The notes under the pieces were generated by a model that was not told the DNA's origin, ran no database searches, and saw only the letters and a list, made by a program, of their open reading frames with translations. A stretch of 12,204 bases of DNA from an uncultured Erysipelotrichaceae bacterium (GTDB lineage: Bacteria; Bacillota_I; Bacilli_A; Erysipelotrichales; Erysipelotrichaceae): assembly GCA_937874965.1 (NCBI GenBank), contig CALNCD010000082.1, positions 1 through 12,204 on the forward strand. Reading direction: 5' to 3'. The position numbers and the translations under genes are program-made. Shown piece by piece: positions 1-6,800 of this stretch (position 1 is the first letter of the stretch; each line of letters starts with the position of its first letter).

Positions 1-54
1 ATTATTGATCGGATGATCCTTTATCCGATAAGCCGGAAAATCCACAAGCATCAT
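1..54 (-). CDS. 5' end of a divergent gene, product unknown (partial)
   Basis: On the minus strand two consecutive ATG codons at 54-52 and 51-49 open a frame that stays open to the window edge and reads MMLVDFPAYRIKDHPINN. An AAGGA-type ribosome binding site lies about 6-7 bases upstream (complement of roughly 61-66). The 18 visible residues look protein-like, but they are too few to assign a family. The gene would be transcribed away from the large plus-strand operon, so 55-269 would be a shared divergent control region. It could also be a chance open frame, because no stop is expected in only 18 codons. Confidence 0.35.
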   Translation of the reverse strand, partial: MMLVDFPAYRIKDHPINN

Positions 55-171
55 GGCTGTTCCTTCGTCCTTTTCTGTTTATGAGAGTTTTCTCACTTTT
101 ACAGAACGAATGAATGACAGCATGTTCATTTAACGGTTTTTTATGGGATGAAAAAATAAATTTTGACAGCT

Positions 172-210
172 TTAGTTTTCCCTTAACTGACTGTTAACTG
201 AATCGAAACT
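172..210 (+). promoter_or_regulatory. Putative PhoP-type box: hexamer array with 11-bp period
   Basis: Seen: TTAACT occurs at 183-188 and again at 194-199, exactly 11 bp apart, and the identity extends to TTAACTGA. One further period upstream is TTAGTT (172-177), and one period downstream is GAAACT (205-210). Known: Bacillus PhoP binds direct repeats of about six bases, TT(A/C/T)A(C/T)A-like, separated by about five bases, usually covering about -60 to -22 of activated promoters. Inferred: with the -10-like TAATGT at 222-227 and a start near 233, the array falls in that interval. The downstream operon encodes secreted phosphoesterases, which suits phosphate-starvation control. The outer two hexamers are weak matches, so other regulators remain possible. 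Confidence 0.45.
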
Positions 211-221
211 TATCACTTACG

Positions 222-227
222 TAATGT
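222..227 (+). promoter_or_regulatory. Putative -10 element (TAATGT) of the surface-phosphoesterase operon
   Basis: TAATGT matches TATAAT at four of six positions (T, A, A and T aligned with offset tolerance) and lies about 12 bp downstream of the last hexamer of the array. No good -35 stands 17 bp upstream, as expected for an activator-dependent promoter. An upstream TTGACA at 163-168 has no -10 at proper spacing. A second AT-rich candidate, TAATAT at 242-247, is close to the ribosome binding site and would give a very short leader. The choice of -10 is inference. Confidence 0.3.
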
Positions 228-258
228 TAATGAGAATTCTCTAATATACAAGCGTGAT

Positions 259-267
259 AGGAGGAAA
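259..267 (+). promoter_or_regulatory. Strong ribosome binding site AGGAGGAAA
   Basis: AGGAGGAAA with GGAGG at 260-264 stands five bases before the ATG at 270. It fixes that ATG as the start of the first operon gene. It excludes the overlapping small frame that begins at 254, which would start inside or upstream of this site. Confidence 0.8.
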
Positions 268-269
268 TC

Positions 270-2189
270 ATGAAGGAACGATTAAAACGGATTGCTGTTT
301 TTGTGTGTGTTTTGGTCTTGGTGCTCTTCGGCTGGAGAACGAGTGTTATTCATTCGCTGGATGTCGAAATGGCAAATTACAAGATTCAGGTTGGAAAAGA
401 AAAGACATATCATATATTGAATTCAACCCGGTGGTTTGAAGTCTATACATCCACAAATCATCAGGTGAATCACCAGGAAGCTGGCGGCGAAGTTGACTTT
501 GTCAGCTTTTCGGATACGTTGTATGGGAATGCAGGGACATGGACCCTGGATATCAAGTCAGTGAAGGACGGTTATCGCTTTACGGGATGGAGTGTCAGCT
601 GGGGGAAATACTCTGTTTCGGAGGATGGGCGTCGGTTAACCATCAAGGCAGATGGAAAAAATGCAGGAAATGCAACGGCAAATTTTGAATTTGTCGGGTT
701 CAGCACGAGCATTGATCTTGGCAGCGGGGGTATCTTTAACACGTCGCAATCATCAGTCTATGCTCAGCAGGTCCCTTATGGGGTACTGAGTGTTCCGGAC
801 TTTACACTCAAGCCGGGATATACATTTAGCGGGTGGTCGAGCACTTTGGATGTGGCTTCCTCGAAGACCATTACTCCGAATTATCTTCTCGATGTAACTA
901 TCGATACACAGGATGGAACGGAACCGACGCTGACTCGGGTTACTCAGGGTTCAAGCATCAGCCATCCTGGAACTCCTGTCCGGACAGGCTATAACTTCTT
1001 AGGCTGGTATGATAACCAGGAACTGACGCAGCGTGCCGACTTTACACAGCCGATTCAGACCCCCAAAGTCTATTATGCGAGCTGGGAAGCTGCGTATTAC
1101 ACATTGGTGCTGGATGGCAATGAAGGCGTGTTCTCGGGAAGTTCCCCGAAACGGGAAGTCCAATTCGAATCTGTCCTTGGAGAACTTCATCAGCCAACCC
1201 GTGCCGGATATCATTTCCTGGGCTGGAATACAGGTGCTGATGGACTGGGTCAAAGTTACAGTTCAATGAGTCTGATGCCGAATCATGCTTTGACGTTGTA
1301 CGCTCAATGGGATCAGGATGTGTACGCTGTAACCTTTGATGGCAATGGGGCGCTTTCCCCGGCGATGCAATCGAAAACCTACGGCCAGTTCATTGATGAA
1401 CCTGATCGTCCCAGCAAGGAGGGCTATGAATTCCTTGGCTGGCAAGCAATTGGTGAATCATCGCTCTGGGATTTCAATCGTCCGGTCAGTGCTTCTGTGG
1501 AACTGCAAGCGCAATGGCGTGAAATCCGCTATTACGATGTTACCTTTGAGAGCGCTGGCGGAAGTTTGGTCAATGGCTATACGCATGTCCTTGAAAACTC
1601 CCTGATTGACCAGCCTGAAACACCTTTGAAGTCAGGCTATACCTTCTTGGGATGGTTTGATTCGAATAATACCCGTTGGGATTTCGGCACTTCGTTGCTG
1701 ACGCAGAGCCTTGAATTGAGAGCGCATTGGCAAGCCAATCAGCATACAGTTGATTTTGATGGAAATGGATCATGGAATACGCTGGTCCGTCAGATTCATG
1801 GTATTTTCAATGAAACGGTTCATGAGCCAAGTGTAACCCCGAAACGATTTGGCTATGCCTTTATCGGATGGACCTTCAATGATCAGTTCTGGAACTTTAT
1901 GAATGCTCTGATGCCTGATCAGGATTTAACCCTTACAGCGCGGTATGAAGCCAAGACCTATACGGTATCCTTCATAGCCAATGCTCAGAATGTCAGTGGA
2001 CTGCCTGCGTCGATGCAATCAGTCTATCAAAGCCAAGTGACTGTTCCCCTGGAGCAGCCTTCGCGGGAAGGTTATCGATTTGCCGGATGGAATACGCAAG
2101 CCGATGGTGCGGGCCAGTCATTCAATGAGGTTTTTGCGAACGGCATGGTCGGTGGCGATGTGCGCCTGTATGCGCAGTGGGAGAAGTAA
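270..2189 (+). CDS. Secreted InlB B-repeat (Listeria-Bacteroides repeat) protein
   Basis: 639 residues. The N-terminus has basic residues (MKERLKR) followed by a hydrophobic run at about 8-22, a signal peptide or signal anchor with no clear signal-peptidase site. From about residue 75 to the end the chain is a string of about 70-residue units. Each ends in an aromatic-Tyr-Ala-x-Trp-type motif (YYASW, LYAQW, LQAQW, LRAHW, LYAQW) and carries a central GY.F.GW motif (GYTFSGW, GYNFLGW, GYHFLGW, GYEFLGW, GYTFLGW, GYAFIGW, GYRFAGW). I count six clear B-repeats plus two diverged ones at the N-terminal side. This family has a beta-grasp fold and forms extracellular stalks or adhesive modules. No LPXTG, GW or SLH anchor is present; the chain stops four residues after the last LYAQW. 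It may stay anchored by its N-terminus or bind the wall or its neighbour. It precedes the wall-anchored phosphoesterase gene by 3 bp, which has the same kind of repeat, so co-expression and physical partnership are plausible. No catalytic domain is visible. Confidence 0.88.
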   Translation: MKERLKRIAVFVCVLVLVLFGWRTSVIHSLDVEMANYKIQVGKEKTYHILNSTRWFEVYTSTNHQVNHQEAGGEVDFVSFSDTLYGNAGTWTLDIKSVKDGYRFTGWSVSWGKYSVSEDGRRLTIKADGKNAGNATANFEFVGFSTSIDLGSGGIFNTSQSSVYAQQVPYGVLSVPDFTLKPGYTFSGWSSTLDVASSKTITPNYLLDVTIDTQDGTEPTLTRVTQGSSISHPGTPVRTGYNFLGWYDNQELTQRADFTQPIQTPKVYYASWEAAYYTLVLDGNEGVFSGSSPKREVQFESVLGELHQPTRAGYHFLGWNTGADGLGQSYSSMSLMPNHALTLYAQWDQDVYAVTFDGNGALSPAMQSKTYGQFIDEPDRPSKEGYEFLGWQAIGESSLWDFNRPVSASVELQAQWREIRYYDVTFESAGGSLVNGYTHVLENSLIDQPETPLKSGYTFLGWFDSNNTRWDFGTSLLTQSLELRAHWQANQHTVDFDGNGSWNTLVRQIHGIFNETVHEPSVTPKRFGYAFIGWTFNDQFWNFMNALMPDQDLTLTARYEAKTYTVSFIANAQNVSGLPASMQSVYQSQVTVPLEQPSREGYRFAGWNTQADGAGQSFNEVFANGMVGGDVRLYAQWEK

Positions 2190-2192
2190 GGG

Positions 2193-3887
2193 ATGAGAAC
2201 CATTTTACGAAAGCTCAGTGCTTGTGTGTTTGCTTTGGTGTTGACCGTTACGATGATGATGGCATCCCCCATTTCCGCTGAGACGTCCAAACCGAGTGAT
2301 TCTCTGCGGATTGCTGTCATCTCTGACTTGCATTATTATCCGACGTCATTTACCGGCAATTACAATGAAGCCTATCAGAATTCGGTAAAGGGCAGTCTGC
2401 GGCTGGTGGGTGAGAATGCACCTGCCACGCAACGCGCCATTGAGATGATTCTGGAAGATGCGCCGGATATCGTCATGGTGACCGGTGATTTAACCAATGA
2501 TGGCGAGAAGCAAAGTGCTATGGAATTGGCGGCTCTCTTGCAGAAATTGGAAGACCATGGCATTAAAGTCTATGTCATTAACGGGAATCATGATATCAAT
2601 GTCACGACCGGTGTTTCCTTTGCCTCTGGCAGTGCAGTCCCGGTTGCAAATATCACGCCCAGCGAGTTCCGTCAGATTTTCAAGAACTTCGGCTATGATG
2701 GCAAAGACGATGCTGTCTACTATCAGAGCTTGAATACGGCCAATGCTGACTTTATTCAAGGCGGCATGAGCTATATGGTCAGTGTTGCTCCGGGATTCAA
2801 GGTTCTGATGCTGGATTCTGCCGTCTATACAGAAGACTATCAAGGGCAATCAGAAGCCATGCTTTCGCCGGAATTATTGGCCTGGGCAGTTGATCAGCTG
2901 GAACAGGCTCAGCAGAACGGTGATGTCGTCATTGGTGGCATGCATCATCCGCTGTTGACGCATTTCGGAAATAATTTAACAAGCTTGCTGAATTTTACCT
3001 TGTTTGAAACGATTGATAACAACAAGATCGCTGCCGAGCAATTAGCCAATGCGAATTTGAAATACCTCTTCACAGGTCATATGCATGGCAATGACATTGC
3101 TGAGTACACGACCCGTAAGGGGAACAAGATCGCAGACATCGAAACTGCTGCAATCGGAGTAATCGGTGCACCGATCCGTTTTGCGACAGTCACTCGCTCT
3201 GAGATGAGCCTGTCATCCAAAAGTATTGATACCATTAATCTTTCGGGTCAAACCATTGACTATCAAGACTATCTGAATCAGAAACTGTATTCAGGCAATA
3301 CCTTGAATCAGGTGGCGGGAGGAGTCATTGTTGACGATGCTGTCACGACCTTGAAGTCAACAACGATCTATGATCTTGTGCAATCTGCTTTAGGGATCAA
3401 TCTTAAACAGAGTCTGGAAGATGGCATTATCAGTGCTCTGAGCGAAACCAAGGAAATGGACCTTTCTGTGGGCAAGTTCAAAATGAAGATTGACGGTGCG
3501 GGCACGAATGATCCGAAGATCCATATGTGGGGAACAGGTATTTCCGCATTGCTTCCGGACTATGATATCTCCATCCGCAATAATATCTTTGTCGGATTGG
3601 ATGATATGCTGATCACTCAGTTCAATGCGGTCTGGCTAAGTGAAGATGCCCAAGAGACCACCCGGCTTGAGCGGGCCTTGCAGGCTGTGGTCAGTGATCT
3701 TGGCAACATGGTCGTTCATGCCAATGGGAAAACGCTGCAGGATCTGTTTAATGAATCCATCAAAGCAAGTACGATGGGAGCGGAATCAATGCCGGAATGG
3801 GTGAGTGAAACCATTGCGGATTTCAAGATCACCCTTTCCAGAAAACTGGCAAAAGAAGTCCTTATCCCGTCTTTGAAACGAATCTGA
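2193..3887 (+). CDS. Surface metallophosphoesterase, N-terminal part of a frameshifted 2072-aa protein
   Basis: 564 residues as read. The signal peptide has a basic start, a hydrophobic core at about 10-24 and a probable cleavage after Ala29 (SPISA/ET). A calcineurin-like metallophosphoesterase domain covers about 38-335 with the whole dimetal motif set: SDLH (Asp45, His47), TGDL (Asp99), GNHD (131-134), MHHP (His251, His252) and GHMH (295-298). A complete site predicts an active Mn/Fe/Zn-dependent phosphomonoesterase or phosphodiesterase outside the membrane; the substrate is not readable. Residues about 350-564 are a mainly helical extension. The frame ends at TGA 3885-3887 without any wall anchor, and the protein sense continues in the -1 frame (see 3860-3887). 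The ATG at 2193 is 3 bp after the stop of the upstream gene; GGAG at 2180-2183 is the likely binding site, so translation is probably coupled. As it stands the product would be a secreted, unanchored phosphoesterase. Confidence 0.87.
   Translation: MRTILRKLSACVFALVLTVTMMMASPISAETSKPSDSLRIAVISDLHYYPTSFTGNYNEAYQNSVKGSLRLVGENAPATQRAIEMILEDAPDIVMVTGDLTNDGEKQSAMELAALLQKLEDHGIKVYVINGNHDINVTTGVSFASGSAVPVANITPSEFRQIFKNFGYDGKDDAVYYQSLNTANADFIQGGMSYMVSVAPGFKVLMLDSAVYTEDYQGQSEAMLSPELLAWAVDQLEQAQQNGDVVIGGMHHPLLTHFGNNLTSLLNFTLFETIDNNKIAAEQLANANLKYLFTGHMHGNDIAEYTTRKGNKIADIETAAIGVIGAPIRFATVTRSEMSLSSKSIDTINLSGQTIDYQDYLNQKLYSGNTLNQVAGGVIVDDAVTTLKSTTIYDLVQSALGINLKQSLEDGIISALSETKEMDLSVGKFKMKIDGAGTNDPKIHMWGTGISALLPDYDISIRNNIFVGLDDMLITQFNAVWLSEDAQETTRLERALQAVVSDLGNMVVHANGKTLQDLFNESIKASTMGAESMPEWVSETIADFKITLSRKLAKEVLIPSLKRI
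3860..3887 (+). other. Probable single-base loss (frameshift) splitting the dual phosphoesterase gene
   Basis: The upstream frame reads KEVLIPSLKRI then stops at 3885-3887. The -1 frame, open from 3809, reads VFETNLIDPLLDEMYLDINK from 3869 without a break into the next gene. One extra base at about 3868-3869 (CCCGTC to CCCGGTC, for example) would give LIPVFETNLIDPLL in one frame and a total of exactly 2073 codons from 2193 to 8410. Supporting signs: the first part has a signal peptide but no anchor; the second has an LPXTG anchor but no signal peptide; the second frame's first possible start is TTG 3896 with no Shine-Dalgarno. No classical X-XXY-YYZ slippery heptamer or obvious downstream structure was seen, so mutation or sequencing error is preferred over programmed shifting. 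Confidence 0.8.
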
Positions 3888-3895
3888 TCGATCCA

Positions 3896-6800
3896 TTGCT
3901 GGATGAGATGTATCTGGATATCAATAAGACTTTCCCAAGCAAGAGTGTCTATCGTTCGGCGATTGCGTATTATCTCTCAGGCGATATCAATCAGCGTCAG
4001 GTCTCCTTACGGACATTGCTCACCAATCTGGCAGAGGTTGATGTCAATCAGGAAATTAATGATCTTGTCAGCAAATATGTGGATAATGACAGTGATATCA
4101 GTATGTTCGGTAATCCGGTGGCCGCCTTGATTGCTTCGCAATGGACGGATTCACTTGGACAGGATGATCAATTGAATGGCCCTGCGGTAACATTGAAATA
4201 TCCGGATGCTGATCCCAATGCTGTTGCTGATGTTGCGTATAAGAACATCAGTCTGGGTGTGGGTGCAGATCAAAGCAAGAGTTTTGTCACCTGGTATTCT
4301 ACGTCGGCTATCCAGGGATTGGCTCAGCTTGCCAAGAAAAGCGATGCGCCAAATGGCACAACCATGCCAAGTGACGCCTCTAAAATCCAGCAGGTGAGCG
4401 CAACAACCAGTACGACCAGCGAATTCGAGTATACAACCAACAAAGCCAGTTTCAGCAATCTTGAACCGAATACCGATTATCTGTATCGTGTGGGCAATGA
4501 AGGAAACTGGAGTGCTGTTAAGCAATTCAGGACCAGCAGTTTCGGATCCACTTGGGGTTTTGTTTTCAGCAGTGATGCCCAAGTCGGTTCAACCGGCAAT
4601 CTCAATGAAGATGCCGGCGGCTGGTACTCTTCCTTGGACCTGATCACGGATAAATACCCGGAAGCCAGTTTTATCCTGCATACGGGTGACCAGGTGGAGA
4701 ATGCGGATTCAGCTGAACAATATGATGCCTTTCTGAATCATTCTTCCTTCGAGAAATACCGTTTCTCAACCGTTGTCGGCAATCATGATGATGGGAATGT
4801 TGCCTATTCCGAGCACTTCCAGAATCCGAATGTCCAGAAGGACAGCGGTGCTTCAGAGACTGGCAATGAAGCGGGTGATTACTGGTACACATACAATAAT
4901 GTGCTGTTTATCTCGCTGAATGCTAACAACAATAACTATGAAGAGCATAATGCATTTGTGCGCCAGATCATGGGGCAGTACAGTACGTCCAAGACCTGGA
5001 GTATTGTGACCTATCACCAATCGACATATTCTGCGGCCAATCACTCCGACGCGGCGGGTATTGTCGCATTGCGTAATGCACTCTCGCCGGTTCTGAGTGA
5101 AACAGGCGTGGATGTTGTCCTGATGGGGCATGACCATTCGTATGTTCGGACATACATGATGGATTCAACGACTCCGCAGGTTACTGCCGGATTGACATAC
5201 AACATTACAGATCCGGCCCGCAATCTGGTACTCTATATCACTGCAAATTCACCGGCAAGCAAGCATTACAGCCTGAAAGGATCACAGCAGAGCTATGCAG
5301 CGGTGCGTAACCAGGAAGGGCTGAATAATATTTCCTATATCGAAGTCACAGACAACAGCCTCCGTGTCGTTACCTACCGGACAGAGGTCAGTGATCTGGT
5401 TCCTGTGGCCTCTGCTGATGACATGAGTATCCTGGATGAATTTACGATTTACAGATCCCAAGGAACTTCGGAAGTGCTTGTACCGACGCTCAGTGTCGGC
5501 ACAGACCTTACATTGACTGCGCAGCAAGCCCTTCAATTTGATGCACGCCAAGGAATCAAGGCGTTAAGCGGTTCTGGTGTCCTTATGAATGATCAGGTGC
5601 AGATCAGCGGTACAATCGATCCAGCTCATGACGGCAGCTATAAACTGGTGTATACATTCAATGACCAAGGTCAAACGGTTGAAGCGATCCGCTATATTAC
5701 CGTAACCGGTAATGCTTATTCCGTTCAGTTTGATTCCCAAGGCGGAAGCGCGGTGAGCGGCTATGATCAGCTGAATGTCAACAGTTTGATTATTCAACCC
5801 GAAAATCCGCAGAAACTTCACTCAACCTTTATCCGGTGGACGAAGGATAAAGAAGGATCAGTGCCTTGGAATTTCCAGAGTGATCAGGTTACGCAGAATA
5901 CGATCCTGTACGCTCAGTGGATGTTGAAAGACTATACGATTGACTTCCAGTCCGCCTATGGTGAAACGCTTCAATCTCAATCACGCCAGGCGCTGACCAT
6001 GATGGAGGGACTGCCTCAGCCAGAAGCAGACGGGTACAGTTTCGGGGGATGGTACTATGATGCATCCTATCAGGAACTGGTTTCTGCAGAAGATGAATTG
6101 ACACAGGATGTCGTGCTCTATGCACGCTGGATTGAACGGCATGAGAGCCTTGTGGTCTTTGATTCGACAAATGGTGAAATGCTCATTCAGGAAGTTCATC
6201 AGAGCGGTGAAACACTGGTCTTGCCGATTCCGGTTCGTGCAGGCTATCTTTTCCAAGGGTGGAACACCCAACGGGATGGGACAGGCACGGACTGGCAGCA
6301 AGGCGTGACTCCTATTGATCAGGAAGAATTGGTACTCTATGCCCAATGGGCCTTTGAAATGGTCAGCGTTACCCAGGTCCTGAACAACGGCACCCAGAAC
6401 GTGGTTGAACAGGTCAGGGTGAACCATTCATTGGCATTGAATACAGAGATCAGCCGAAGCCACTATCGCTTCGCAGGCTATACGTATGATCAGGAAGGAA
6501 AGCTTCCGTATCATGATGGGGATGTATTTGCACAGGATACCACTGTTTATGCCCAATGGATTTATGCAGGCGGCCTTGTGATCATGCAGCCGAAACAGCA
6601 GATCCTCGCTGCAGGTGAAGCATTGGACCTCATACTTGAAATACAAACTGATGAACCGGTGGACTACACCATTTCGCTCTCAGGCAACGATGCCTCGCTG
6701 TTCCGCGTTGATCAGCTGCATCTGCTCTCTGATGCATTGGCATCCGGAAGCTATCAGGTTACCCTTGAGGTCGAGGCAGGGAGTACAAGCCAGCAAGTTA

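Noticed and set aside
83..96. TGAGA-GTTT-TCTCA hairpin as a terminator
   Set aside because: The stem has only five weak pairs, and it lies between two divergent starts where no terminator is expected.
254..439. Short plus-strand frame starting at 254
   Set aside because: It overlaps the first operon gene in another frame, starts upstream of the strong RBS, and shows no protein-like features.
900..2189. DNA-level tandem repeat or CRISPR-like array
   Set aside because: The periodicity of about 200 bases comes from protein B-repeats. Nucleotide identity between units is low except at short codons for the YAQW and GW motifs, and there are no identical repeats with unique spacers.
3840..3887. 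Programmed -1 ribosomal frameshifting joining the two phosphoesterase halves
   Set aside because: The direction of shift is right, but no X-XXY-YYZ slippery heptamer in the zero frame, no internal Shine-Dalgarno at proper spacing and no clear stimulatory hairpin were seen.
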